Assembly (NCBI RefSeq): GCF_004000905.1
Contig: NZ_BIMD01000001.1
Coordinates: 186,001 to 250,000 of the forward strand
Origin: Paenibacillus humicus NBRC 102415
GTDB taxonomy: Bacteria; Bacillota; Bacilli; Paenibacillales; Paenibacillaceae
Reading direction: 5' to 3'
Length of the DNA: 64,000 nucleotides
Shown here: positions 27,646-36,126 of the stretch, one piece after another
Layout: each line of letters starts with the position of its first letter
Position numbering within the stretch: the stretch's first letter is position 1
Translations under genes and position numbers: made by a program
The notes under the pieces: generated by a model
What the model was told of the DNA's origin: nothing
Databases searched by the model: none
Seen by the model: the letters and a program-made list of their open reading frames with translations, nothing else

Positions 27646-28554
27646 ATGGAAGAGCAGCAAAAGAGATACGATAATCTAAAATTGGGAGAGCGCGGGGCGG
27701 TCATAAGCATTCTCGCCTATATCTGCCTGTCGGCGCTCAAGCTGATCATAGGGTATGCATCGAATTCGGAAGCGCTGCGCGCGGACGGATTGAACAATGC
27801 GACCGACATCGTCGCCTCGATCGCCGTATGGATCGGACTGAGACTCGCTCAAAGGCCTGCCGACGAGGATCATCCGTACGGACACTGGAAGTCGGAGACG
27901 ATCGCTTCCCTGGTCGCGTCGTTCATCATGATGGCGGTAGGCTTGCAGGTGCTCTACGAAGCCGTCATGTCCATGTTCGAAGGCAAGGAGCAATCTCCGG
28001 ATCTGATTGCCGCATGGACGGGTCTGGCCAGTGCCGCCGTCATGTACTTCGTGTACCGGCACAACAAAAAATTGGCGGCGAAGATCAACAGCCAAGCCGT
28101 CATGGCGGCCGCGAAGGACAATATCTCCGATGCCTTTGTCAGCATCGGCACCGTCATCGGCATTATCGGCTCCCAGTTTCATCTGCCATGGCTCGACCCG
28201 CTGACCGCCGTTCTGGTCGGATTCATCATCTGCAAGACGGCCTGGGACATATTCCGCGAAGCGTCGCATCATCTATCCGACGGCTTCGATGAAACCCGTA
28301 TTCGATCGTTCAAGGAAATCGTGCTGAACGTTGCCGGCGTCCGCGGAGTCAAGAGCATCCGCGCGAGAAATTACGGAAACAACGCGGTTGTCGACATTGT
28401 CATTCTTGTAGCCGCCGATTCCGATTTTCAGACGGCGCATGATATCGCGACGGAAGTGGAGGAGGAGTTGATCCGTACCGAGGATGTGTACGAGGTTCAT
28501 GTTCATTACGAGCCGACCCGGCCCTCCAAGCCGAAACAAATTCGAGAGACCTAA
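27646..28554 (+). CDS. Cation diffusion facilitator family transporter
   Basis: A 302-residue CDF exporter with six TM segments and a C-terminal ferredoxin-like cytoplasmic domain. Metal-site Asp pairs are seen in ALRADGLNNATDI (TM2) and AAAKDNISDAF (TM5), and the HPYGHWKSE loop motif follows TM2. The DxxxD form is typical of Mn/Fe-exporting bacillar CDFs (MneP-like). ATG 27646 is chosen; its RBS (AGGGGAG) is rather far, and the frame upstream to 27544 lacks family similarity. Confidence 0.9.
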   Translation: MEEQQKRYDNLKLGERGAVISILAYICLSALKLIIGYASNSEALRADGLNNATDIVASIAVWIGLRLAQRPADEDHPYGHWKSETIASLVASFIMMAVGLQVLYEAVMSMFEGKEQSPDLIAAWTGLASAAVMYFVYRHNKKLAAKINSQAVMAAAKDNISDAFVSIGTVIGIIGSQFHLPWLDPLTAVLVGFIICKTAWDIFREASHHLSDGFDETRIRSFKEIVLNVAGVRGVKSIRARNYGNNAVVDIVILVAADSDFQTAHDIATEVEEELIRTEDVYEVHVHYEPTRPSKPKQIRET

Positions 28555-28610
28555 AAAAGCTCGCTCCTGCGTGGACCGCCTGAGGCGGACATTCGGGAGT
28601 GAGCTTTTTT
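28553..28610. terminator. Bidirectional terminator with nested hairpin
   Basis: AAAAAAGCTC and GAGCTTTTTT form the outer stem, extended by GCTCC/GGGAG pairing, with an inner CCGCC-TGA-GGCGG hairpin. It lies between the CDF gene and the convergent radical SAM gene. Confidence 0.82.
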
Positions 28611-28658
28611 CCGGCAGCGCTTTGAGCCGGCTGCCGTACCGGGAAGACGTTATCGCAG

Positions 28659-29537
28659 TCAGGTGCCGAACCGCTTGCGGTAGCCGCATTTTCGGCATAA
28701 TTCCTCGACGGCTTCGCGGCGGGAAAACCCGTCGTACAGCTTGTTCGCGCGGTCGCCCTCGATAATCTCGGCGAACGGCTTCTGGTTGATGTTGCCCAGG
28801 TTGATGATTCCTTCGCCGTCCAGGCAGCATGGAACGACCGTTCCATTGGCGAGAATGGCGGCTTGGTTGCGGAGGCCATGGCAAAATCCTTTGCCGTCGT
28901 CCTCTTCGGCGTCCAGATCCGGCCATTCGAATTCGTGGTCCTGGTTCAGATAGAGCCGTTCGGCGATTTTGAGTCCCGAGCCGCGCTGGAACTTCTCTTC
29001 GATCTGATAATCCAGATTGAACTCCCGCTCAATGATCTCGAGCACCTGGCGGTTGCGCTTGATTTCCTGGTTGGTCGCGTTGTCCGTACGCAGATTCCAG
29101 AGCCGGAGCGAGAATAGAATGTCCGTCGACTCCAGAGCCTCCTTGATGAACGACAGGATCGTTGATACATACGCTTCTTTGTTGGTAGAGCCGATATGGC
29201 CGTCGAAGCTGTGCAGGGAAAAATTCATCTGGCGAAGCGCAGGCTTGTTCAGCAGCTTGGCTTTATTTTTCATGATCAACGTTCCGTTGGTCGTAATATT
29301 CACCTTGAAGCCGCGCTCATGGCTGAGATCCAGCAGCTGATCGATTTTGGGATGAAGCAGCGGCTCTCCCTTCACATGAAGATAGATATAGTCGGTATGA
29401 GGCTTGATTTCGTCCAGTCTCTTGACAAAGTCATCGACCTTGATGAAGCTGGCCTCCCTCTTGGTCGGAGGGCAGAACGTGCACGCGAGGTTGCATACGC
29501 TCGTAATTTCAATATAGAATTTTTTGAATTTCTTCAA
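28659..29537 (-). CDS. Radical SAM/SPASM-type protein
   Basis: A 292-residue enzyme with the radical SAM cluster motif CNLACTFC (C15, C19, C22), a KGEPLLHPK (GGEP-like) SAM segment, and a short C-terminal Cys-rich region (FCHGLRNQ, VPCCLDGEG, CRKCGYR) resembling a SPASM auxiliary cluster. TTG 29537 is the start: an in-frame stop lies only four codons upstream, and GAGG is suitably placed. SPASM proteins modify peptides or act in anaerobic-type maturation, but no precursor peptide gene is evident nearby, so the substrate is unknown. It appears monocistronic. Confidence 0.85.
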   Translation of the reverse strand: MKKFKKFYIEITSVCNLACTFCPPTKREASFIKVDDFVKRLDEIKPHTDYIYLHVKGEPLLHPKIDQLLDLSHERGFKVNITTNGTLIMKNKAKLLNKPALRQMNFSLHSFDGHIGSTNKEAYVSTILSFIKEALESTDILFSLRLWNLRTDNATNQEIKRNRQVLEIIEREFNLDYQIEEKFQRGSGLKIAERLYLNQDHEFEWPDLDAEEDDGKGFCHGLRNQAAILANGTVVPCCLDGEGIINLGNINQKPFAEIIEGDRANKLYDGFSRREAVEELCRKCGYRKRFGT

Positions 29538-29919
29538 GACGGATCCTCAATTCTCTCTATGCGGATGCAAGTTGATGATTTCAGGACAGATATGAATCTA
29601 TCATAGCATCTTCATTCTCTATAATCATCTTAATCTATAATTCTGGCTGCCGCTGAGCCGGACGGAGAAAAGAAGGCCGTCAGGAAGGGGGTGTGGAGAC
29701 CGAAGGAGAATATATTGCTGTTGGACCAACTCCCAAACAGGCCACGCCTAGCCTTGAAAAGGAGAACATGGACTTGCTATGAATAGCCGGACTATACGGC
29801 TGTACGAGCCTTCCGATGACCGATGCCGTTGCAGGTCACATCGCGCCGACTACGACAAGGCTCTAGGGCTGTATCGGCAGTCGGGCCGAGCAGCGTCAAA
29901 AAAAGAGAGGTGCTTACCG
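29538..29919. other. Intergenic region between radical SAM and RidA genes
   Basis: About 380 bp with no convincing gene. It begins with an AT-rich stretch around 29585-29645 that may hold the divergent radical SAM promoter, and contains a small AGCCG/CGGCT dyad near 29784-29800. No RNA family was recognised. Confidence 0.45.
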
Positions 29920-30324
29920 ATGAATGAACAACATCCTGCCCGTTTCGTGAATCCGGACAAGCTGGCTCCTACTTTCGGTTATACGCATGTCGTAGAGACG
30001 ACTTCCCGCAGAACCGTGTACGTCTCGGGGCAAGTGGCATTCGGAGAACAAGGGCAGCTGATTGGAGATGGGGACCTTGCCGCCCAGACGAGACAGGTGT
30101 TTGAAAATATCGCCGCTGCGCTTGAGGCCGTCGGCATGACCTTCCGGGATGTCGTGAAATTGACCTTCTTCATGACCGATATTTCCGGCATGCCGGTCGT
30201 CCGAGAGATTCGGGATCAATTCATCGACACGACTCAGCCCCCGGCAAGCTCTGCCGTGGAAGTCCGCCGGCTGATCCGGGAAGAGCTGATGATCGAGATC
30301 GAAGCCATTGCCGCCGGCAGCTGA
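29920..30324 (+). CDS. RidA family enamine/imine deaminase
   Basis: A 134-residue YjgF/YER057c/UK114 protein. It shows RTVYVSGQVAF at the start, QTRQVFENIAAALEAVGMTF, VVKLTFFMTDI and the C-terminal ASSAVEVRRL with the Arg that binds the substrate carboxylate in active RidA. It hydrolyses reactive enamine/imine intermediates released by PLP enzymes. ATG 29920 follows GAGAGGTG. Confidence 0.9.
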   Translation: MNEQHPARFVNPDKLAPTFGYTHVVETTSRRTVYVSGQVAFGEQGQLIGDGDLAAQTRQVFENIAAALEAVGMTFRDVVKLTFFMTDISGMPVVREIRDQFIDTTQPPASSAVEVRRLIREELMIEIEAIAAGS

Positions 30325-30394
30325 CCGTTAAGGAATTCCTTCTTCATCCATGGTATAATTCTTCTGATCGATAGGAAAAAGGACGTGAACAGCC

Positions 30395-30751
30395 TTGATA
30401 AGCATCACCATTCCGACACCGGAAGTCACCATTACCAAACAGAGCAATCCCGACCAGAGCCATATTTTCGGGTTTACGGATTTCCACCTGATTACGAGAG
30501 AAAAAGGCGGCATCTTCATGTTCTACAACGCCAAGGACGAGCTGCTGTTCGTCGGCAAGGCGCGGAAGCTGCGGCCTAGAATCAAGAAGCATTTCGAGGA
30601 CTCTGTATCGCCTATGAAGAAGCATCGCGACGAAGTGGCCAAAATCGCGGTCTGCGTCGTAGAGGACGCGGTCGACCGGGACATTTACGAAACCTATATC
30701 GTCAATAAGTTCAAGTCGAAATACAATGTGGACAAGCAGTTCTACAACTGA
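30395..30751 (+). CDS. GIY-YIG nuclease domain protein (UvrC N-terminal-like)
   Basis: A 118-residue protein. GGIFMFYNAKDELLFVGKA matches the GIY-YIG core in the divergent UvrC-type form, followed by the LRPRIKKHF helix with the conserved Arg, and a catalytic Glu candidate in YETYIVNKF. It is annotated in related bacteria as a nucleotide excision repair endonuclease, but that role is unproven. The start is TTG 30395 with AAAGGA about 11 bases upstream; a TATAAT at 30354-30359 may be the -10 box. Confidence 0.75.
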   Translation: MISITIPTPEVTITKQSNPDQSHIFGFTDFHLITREKGGIFMFYNAKDELLFVGKARKLRPRIKKHFEDSVSPMKKHRDEVAKIAVCVVEDAVDRDIYETYIVNKFKSKYNVDKQFYN

Positions 30752-30772
30752 TCCACCCAACGAATCAACACG

Positions 30773-30815
30773 AAGCCCCCGTGCAAGATACAATCGTATC
30801 TTATGCGGGGGCTTT
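30773..30815 (+). terminator. Terminator-like hairpin with GATAC-AATC-GTATC core
   Basis: AAGCCCCCG pairs with CGGGGGCTT and AAGATAC with GTATCTT, separated by weak pairs. It follows the GIY-YIG gene by about 20 bp. It is the second copy of the hairpin design seen at 15802-15847. The T tract is only TTTA. Confidence 0.65.
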
Positions 30816-30864
30816 ACGTTGTTCCTTATGCCGGCGGCGGAAGCCGAAAAGGCATGCCTGATAG

Positions 30865-30900
30865 GCTCTTGGTTAGTGCTCTTGGTTAGTGCTCTTGGTC
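30865..30900. repeat. 13-bp tandem repeat, about 2.8 copies
   Basis: GCTCTTGGTTAGT is repeated twice exactly and then as GCTCTTGGTCA. It touches the stop codon of the YheC/D-like gene on the other strand. Confidence 0.85.
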
Positions 30901-31663
30901 ATTTCTTCGTCGTGGAACCTTGTTTTCGTGCCGTTCCTGGCAGGCGGCCGTAACGCAGTATTTTTCGGTACATTTGTTTGTCCGGCAGCGCGTTGAAGAT
31001 GGATTTGTCCGGCTTGGAATTCACTTCAATGATCCAGGGACGCAGCTTCTCGTCGATGCCGACATCGACTCCATAGGCGCGGAAACGCGGGAAGTAGGCG
31101 CCCACATGGCTGCTTGCCTGCAGTGCAAGCCGGTTCAGACGCTTCTCGTAACCGGGACGGTCCGCCTTCGGCACATGGGAACCGAGCAGATCCCACAGCG
31201 GCATCGGCTTGCCTCCGCTATGATAGTTGGTCACGATTTTGCGGGGGAGGGCAAGCCTTGCGACCGTTCCCGTTACTTCCCATTCATGCCGGGAATTGCG
31301 CTGCACCATGATTCGAAGGTCGAAAGGCCTTCCTTTGATGCGCATAAGCGGGATGCTTTTCTGAACCAGATACCGTTTTTTTTGCGACGAGGAAACGAAT
31401 GCGGCATAAGCTTTTTCGTACTGCCCGAATAGACGGCTTCGAGTGCCGTTCTGAAGCCGGAATTTTCCGTTCTCCAGGGACAGCTTGAAGATGCCGAAGC
31501 CTCCTGTGCCGAGAATGGGCTTCAAATAAACCGATCCATGCTGCTCCGCCATTCGCCGGACGGATTCTTTCGTGGCCGTTGCCGTAGGCGGCAAATGTTT
31601 GGCTAGCTCTTCCTTCTTCATCATAATCCGATGTTTGCCATACTTGTTGTTCCAAAAAGGCAC
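30899..31663 (-). CDS. YheC/YheD family ATP-grasp protein (spore coat associated)
   Basis: A 254-residue protein with ATP-grasp features: VYLKPILGTGGFGIFKL (ATP-binding loop), FDLRIMVQRN and a C-terminal GVDVGIDEKLRPWIIEVNSKP metal site. The YheC/YheD family is associated with endospores in Bacillus, though the reaction is unknown; this is a short version without the usual long N-terminal region. The start is GTG 31663, six bases after GGAGG; the frame continues to 31696 but that part contains the RBS. A 13-bp tandem repeat lies at its stop codon. Confidence 0.85.
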   Translation of the reverse strand: MPFWNNKYGKHRIMMKKEELAKHLPPTATATKESVRRMAEQHGSVYLKPILGTGGFGIFKLSLENGKFRLQNGTRSRLFGQYEKAYAAFVSSSQKKRYLVQKSIPLMRIKGRPFDLRIMVQRNSRHEWEVTGTVARLALPRKIVTNYHSGGKPMPLWDLLGSHVPKADRPGYEKRLNRLALQASSHVGAYFPRFRAYGVDVGIDEKLRPWIIEVNSKPDKSIFNALPDKQMYRKILRYGRLPGTARKQGSTTKK

Positions 31664-31804
31664 AGGATCCCTCCGTCGTTGGTTGTCTCCTACCAACTAT
31701 ATTCGCGATAGAGAAGGGTGACCTGGACCATTCAACTAGCTGGGGAAAAAATATAGAATCAGTCCGTAGAGGAGAGGCACTTATCCCGATGAAATCGATT
31801 GCAA

Positions 31805-32653
31805 TCAAACCTGCGGGCGGATTCCCTTCCGGTACAGATCGGGCGACATGCCTGTGTATTTCTTGAACGTCTTGCTGAAATGGGATCCATGCTTGAAGCC
31901 GACCCGGTAGGCGATATCAGTGACCGGCCTTTGCCGGTCCATAGCGAACAGCACCTTGGCTTCATTTACACGTCGTTGGTACAAATAGTGGAACGGGGTG
32001 ATGCCCGTCACTTCCTTGAACAGCTTCGCCAGGTAGTGCTTGTTCACATGCAGCTCCGCGGCCATGCCGTCCAGCGTAATGTCTTCCGCGAAGTTCGCCT
32101 CGATATACGAGATGACCCGCTGCGCGCTGGCTTGCTTGGCCGAGGCGGGAAAGGAGCCTTCTGCTTGAGGCTTCGAGGAAAGCTCGCGAATGAGCAGCAG
32201 CAGCTCGGTGAAGGCGAGGAGAAACCGGTCATGCGAGAGCGTGTCGCTGGCGGCATAGAGCAGGCAGAGACGCTGCAGCAGCGGCTCCAGCCTTTCCCGG
32301 TCGGATCGCTCCACGGAGAGGCGCATGTTCTTGCTTTCCTCGAACGGCTTCAAAATGTCGGTCTGGATGAATGGTGGCCGCAGCAGTTGGCCGGCAAACG
32401 AAGGATTGAAGTGGATGATCGTCCGAATGTAGCCGACCTGCTCATCCACTTTCGGATAATGCAGCGTCGTGCCGTTGAGAAGAATGAGATCGCCGGGCTC
32501 CAGATCATAGATTTTGTCTCCGATCAGATAGGTGCATCTGCCGCTGTGGAAATAGTAGATTTCGTAATCCAGATGGGAATGGAAGGTTGCAGGTATCCGC
32601 GAAGTATTATGAAGCGCTTCAATGGGAAGCTGGAACTGCTCGCGCAGCGTCAT
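31805..32653 (-). CDS. AraC family transcriptional regulator (cupin plus HTH)
   Basis: A 282-residue regulator: N-terminal AraC-type cupin (HSHLDYEIYYFHSGRCTYLI) and two C-terminal helix-turn-helix motifs (ITLDGMAAELHVNKHYLAKL, then VTDIAYRVGFKHGSHFSKTF). It is divergent from the uronate-isomerase-like gene at 32834, which it probably activates in response to a sugar or sugar acid. Confidence 0.9.
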   Translation of the reverse strand: MTLREQFQLPIEALHNTSRIPATFHSHLDYEIYYFHSGRCTYLIGDKIYDLEPGDLILLNGTTLHYPKVDEQVGYIRTIIHFNPSFAGQLLRPPFIQTDILKPFEESKNMRLSVERSDRERLEPLLQRLCLLYAASDTLSHDRFLLAFTELLLLIRELSSKPQAEGSFPASAKQASAQRVISYIEANFAEDITLDGMAAELHVNKHYLAKLFKEVTGITPFHYLYQRRVNEAKVLFAMDRQRPVTDIAYRVGFKHGSHFSKTFKKYTGMSPDLYRKGIRPQV

Positions 32654-32833
32654 TTTTAGACGGCTCCTTATCGGGAGAGTTTCCTATTACCTTACCATAG
32701 CTTCCTTCTCATGACACCAATCAGATATAAATGAAAGGCCGAGCAAGCCAATGAAGAACATGCCGGGCAAGACCTTGCAATGTTACACTGGCCTTAATGC
32801 GAGAGATTTCGAAGATGAAGGAGAGCGACCACG

Positions 32834-34093
32834 ATGATGACTTCAATCGGGCAACAAGCTTCCTCCGTGCGCGCCACCGTCATGCGGCTGGCCCGAACGA
32901 TGCCGGTAACGGATATGCATACGCATCTATACGCACCTCAATTCGGAGACTTGCTTTTATGGGGAATCGACGAGCTCTTGATCTATCATTACCTGATCTC
33001 GGAATCATTCCGCTGGTCGGATGAAGACTACGACGCATTCTGGTCCAAGTCCAAGAAGGAGCAGGCCGACTTTATCTGGCAGCATCTGTTCCTCGATCAT
33101 TCGCCCGTAAGCGAAGCCGCCAGCGGAGTCGTTTCCGTTCTGCATCAGCTTGGCCTGCCGGTCGCTTCCCGCAATCTGGACGACTATCGGCAAGCTTTCG
33201 CGGATCGGACGGCGAGAGAGCAGACGGACATCGTCATGAGGATTGCCGGCGTCAGCAGGATCGTCATGACCAACGATCCGTTCGATCCGGTGGAACGGGA
33301 GGTGTGGCTTGCCGGAAAGGGCTCTGAGGATGACCGCTTCCTGGCCGCCCTGCGGGTAGACGCTCTGCTCAATGATTGGCCGAATGCGGTGATCCAGCTG
33401 CGCGGTCTCGATTATGACGTGCAGGAGGAATGGACGGAGCGGACCATAGAGGAGACCAGACGTTTCCTATCGGAATGGGTGGACCGGATGAGCGCGCTGT
33501 ATTTGGCCGTATCCATGCCGGGCGATTTCGCCTATCCTGCCGACGATCATCGCAGCCGGATGATCGATGAAGCGATGATCCCGGTCTGCACGGACAAGGG
33601 CATTCCGTTTGCGCTCATGATCGGCGTCCGCAGACGGGTGAATCCGCAGCTTCAGTCGGCCGGCGATATGAGCATGCGTTCCGACAGCGGAGCTGTGGAG
33701 GCGCTATGCCGCAAATATCCCCGTCAGAAGTTTCTCGTCACGATGCTCGCACGGGAAAACCAGCATGAGCTTGCCGTGCTGGCCCGCAAATTCAGAAACC
33801 TGATGATATTCGGATGCTGGTGGTTCCTGCATATCGACTCCATGGTGGAGGAGATGACCCGGATGCGGATCGAGCTGCTGGGCACTTCCGTCATCCCCCA
33901 GCATTCGGATTGCCGGGTGCTTGAGCAGCTGATCTACAAATGGGGATATTCCAGGACGATCATCGGAAATGTTATGGCCGACAAATACGAACGGCTGCAA
34001 AACAGCGGCTGGACTCTCACCGAGCAGGAAATCGAAAGGGATCTGAACGACTTGTTCCATAAAAACTTCTGGCGCTTTCTCGGCAAAGCCTGA
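32834..34093 (+). CDS. Uronate isomerase-like amidohydrolase superfamily protein
   Basis: A 419-residue protein. The N-terminal MHTHLYAP (HxH metal motif) and the IGNVMADKY C-terminal region resemble bacterial proteins annotated as glucuronate isomerase outside the classical UxaC group. Amidohydrolase-fold uronate isomerases convert glucuronate/galacturonate to the keto acids. ATG 32834 has AAGGAGAG nine bases before it (a second ATG follows directly). It is divergent from an AraC regulator. No other uronate-pathway gene is in view, so true substrate specificity is uncertain. Confidence 0.75.
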   Translation: MMTSIGQQASSVRATVMRLARTMPVTDMHTHLYAPQFGDLLLWGIDELLIYHYLISESFRWSDEDYDAFWSKSKKEQADFIWQHLFLDHSPVSEAASGVVSVLHQLGLPVASRNLDDYRQAFADRTAREQTDIVMRIAGVSRIVMTNDPFDPVEREVWLAGKGSEDDRFLAALRVDALLNDWPNAVIQLRGLDYDVQEEWTERTIEETRRFLSEWVDRMSALYLAVSMPGDFAYPADDHRSRMIDEAMIPVCTDKGIPFALMIGVRRRVNPQLQSAGDMSMRSDSGAVEALCRKYPRQKFLVTMLARENQHELAVLARKFRNLMIFGCWWFLHIDSMVEEMTRMRIELLGTSVIPQHSDCRVLEQLIYKWGYSRTIIGNVMADKYERLQNSGWTLTEQEIERDLNDLFHKNFWRFLGKA

Positions 34094-34118
34094 CCTATAA
34101 GCGATCTTATTGACAGGT

Positions 34119-35327
34119 TCAGATGATTCCGGTCAGCAGGCCTCCTGCCGCTCCGGCGATGACCACGATCCAAGGCGGCAGCTTCCATGACGTCAGCATG
34201 AGATAAAGAATGGAAACGAGAGCAAAGTCGGCGGGGCCGGCAATGGCGGCAGTCCACAGCGGATCGTACAATGCGGCCAGCAAAATGCCGACTACGGCAG
34301 CGTTGATGCCGGTCATCGCCCCTTGAACCCGTGGGCTTCGGCGAAGGGAATCCCAGAACGGCAAAGCGCCGGCGACGATCAGGAACGCAGGCAGGAAGAT
34401 CGCGGCGGTAGCGACTGCCGCTCCGGATAGGCCTTTGGCCATCGCTCCCAAGTAAGCGGCGAAAGTAAACAGCGGTCCCGGGACGGCCTGCGCCGCACCG
34501 TATCCGGTGAGAAAGTCTGCTTGGCTTACCAAGCCTGCCGGAACCACTTCCCGCTCCAACAGAGGCAGCACGACATGGCCGCCTCCAAATACGAGGGAGC
34601 CTGCGCGGTAAAAACGATCGAACAGCGAAATCCATCCGCTCGGATACAGCCGGCTCAGCAAGGGGAGGAAGAGAAGCAATCCGACGAAGAGCGCCAGACA
34701 TGCGGCAGAGAATCTGCGGCTGATCGGGACCGCCAGGCTCGGAACATCCGTACCATCGGATTTCCCGTACAGCCCTATTCCGGCCAAACCGGCCGCCGCG
34801 ATCAGCAGAACCTGACTGAATGCCGCTTGCCACATCAGCGTAATGACCGATACGAGCACGACAATGGTTGCCCTGATCCTGTCAGGCGCCAGCTTCTGTC
34901 CCATGCTTGCAATCGCCTGGGCCACAATGGCCACGGCTACGATCTTCAAGCCGTGGATCCAGCCCATGCCTCCAATATCGAATCCCTTCAGCAGAAGGGC
35001 GAAGCCTGAGAGCGCGATGACGGATGGAAGCGTAAAACCGAGCCAGGCAACGAGGCCGCCTAACAAGCCGGCCCGGACAAGGCCGATTCCGATGCCGACC
35101 TGGCTGCTCGCGGGACCGGGGAGCAGCTGGCATAGCGCGACAAGATCGGCATAGCTTCGTTCGTCCATCCACCTGCGCTTGATGATGTATTCGTGATGAA
35201 AATAGCCCAAATGGGCGACCGGACCGCCGAAAGCGGTCAAACCCAGCTTCATCGACACTTGAAGGACTTCCATGAGAGCCCGCTGTTTGTTCAGCGGAAC
35301 CATTTCTGCGTTCGTACCCGGATCCAT
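34119..35327 (-). CDS. chrA: Chromate transporter ChrA (fused two-domain CHR)
   Basis: A 402-residue membrane protein with two CHR domains in tandem: the first contains GLTAFGGPVAHLGYFHHEYI and CQLLPGPASSQ, the second FGGGHVVLPLLEREVV and AQAVPGPLFTFAAYLG. The two FGGP/PGP pairs are the hallmark of long-chain ChrA, a chromate/sulfate antiporter of the CHR superfamily. Met at 35327 follows GGAG by eight bases; the frame reaches 35396 but the extra 23 residues are hydrophilic and unlike the family. It converges on the uronate isomerase gene with 25 bp between stops. Confidence 0.92.
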   Translation of the reverse strand: MDPGTNAEMVPLNKQRALMEVLQVSMKLGLTAFGGPVAHLGYFHHEYIIKRRWMDERSYADLVALCQLLPGPASSQVGIGIGLVRAGLLGGLVAWLGFTLPSVIALSGFALLLKGFDIGGMGWIHGLKIVAVAIVAQAIASMGQKLAPDRIRATIVVLVSVITLMWQAAFSQVLLIAAAGLAGIGLYGKSDGTDVPSLAVPISRRFSAACLALFVGLLLFLPLLSRLYPSGWISLFDRFYRAGSLVFGGGHVVLPLLEREVVPAGLVSQADFLTGYGAAQAVPGPLFTFAAYLGAMAKGLSGAAVATAAIFLPAFLIVAGALPFWDSLRRSPRVQGAMTGINAAVVGILLAALYDPLWTAAIAGPADFALVSILYLMLTSWKLPPWIVVIAGAAGGLLTGII

Positions 35328-35550
35328 CCGTTTCACTCCGATAGATTCATAGCATTCTCGATCGCGATTGACATGTCGACGAATCGGTTCTTCCATTATG
35401 GCATGAACGAGCCGAGGATAGATTCTCGACTTTTCTATAAAAGATTAAGATTTTGTATAGATGTCGATTCGAGAACATGCATGGCCAAACGGAGAGCGGG
35501 AGATGGGGGCTGGAAGGAAGCCGTGTCGGCTTCACGGAACGATCAGAGAG

Positions 35551-36006
35551 CTAGTTCAGCCTCCCGCTGCGGATCAGCTGCCGCATGCGCGCATGTCTGT
35601 AGACGAAAAACAAATATACGCCGATATAGGTGGGCAAAGTCAAAAGGCCATTGCTGAAATGAAGCTCATCTTGGAAGACGGCTGTTGTTCCCGACGATCC
35701 GGCATGTACCGCCATCGTATGCCTCCATGTTTTGATGATCGTGCCGGATTCATCCGTCGACAGGACCCGGCTGCGATCATCGATGGAGAGAAACGAAATC
35801 GTATGGCTGCCGAGCGGAATGAGCTTGAACAGATCCATTCGGAGTGGATATGCCCGCGTCGACCATTGTTCAGGCAGCCGGTCCCCGCCGAGCGGCTTGA
35901 AGCCCATGAGCGGAGAGGCGACTTTTTGAAAGGTGAGAGGGGATTTCAAATGGTTCCACAGGACGTCAGGAGAAATGGGCAGATTCGATTTCATGGAGAT
36001 GATCAT
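35551..36006 (-). CDS. SRPBCC family (START-like) protein
   Basis: A 151-residue protein with an SRPBCC pattern: a first strand and helix (DVLWNHLKSPLTFQKVASPL), central beta strands, and a long C-terminal amphipathic helix (IGVYLFFVYRHARMRQL). Such proteins bind hydrophobic ligands. AGGAGG lies at good distance before ATG 36006. No functional partner is evident. Confidence 0.72.
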   Translation of the reverse strand: MIISMKSNLPISPDVLWNHLKSPLTFQKVASPLMGFKPLGGDRLPEQWSTRAYPLRMDLFKLIPLGSHTISFLSIDDRSRVLSTDESGTIIKTWRHTMAVHAGSSGTTAVFQDELHFSNGLLTLPTYIGVYLFFVYRHARMRQLIRSGRLN

Positions 36007-36126
36007 GGTTAAGGTTCCTCCTGGCTGGTCCGGATCAAGGATGAATGCTGCCGAGCCAAAATAAAGCGGGCCGCTGGAGCGGCTCGCTTTTTTGTCGATT
36101 CATCTTCAAGAGCCGCTGCTCCGAGT

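Noticed and set aside
32610-32621. cre-like palindrome TGAAGCGCTTCA
   Set aside because: It is inside the AraC coding sequence, lacks two central consensus bases, and can be explained by codons.
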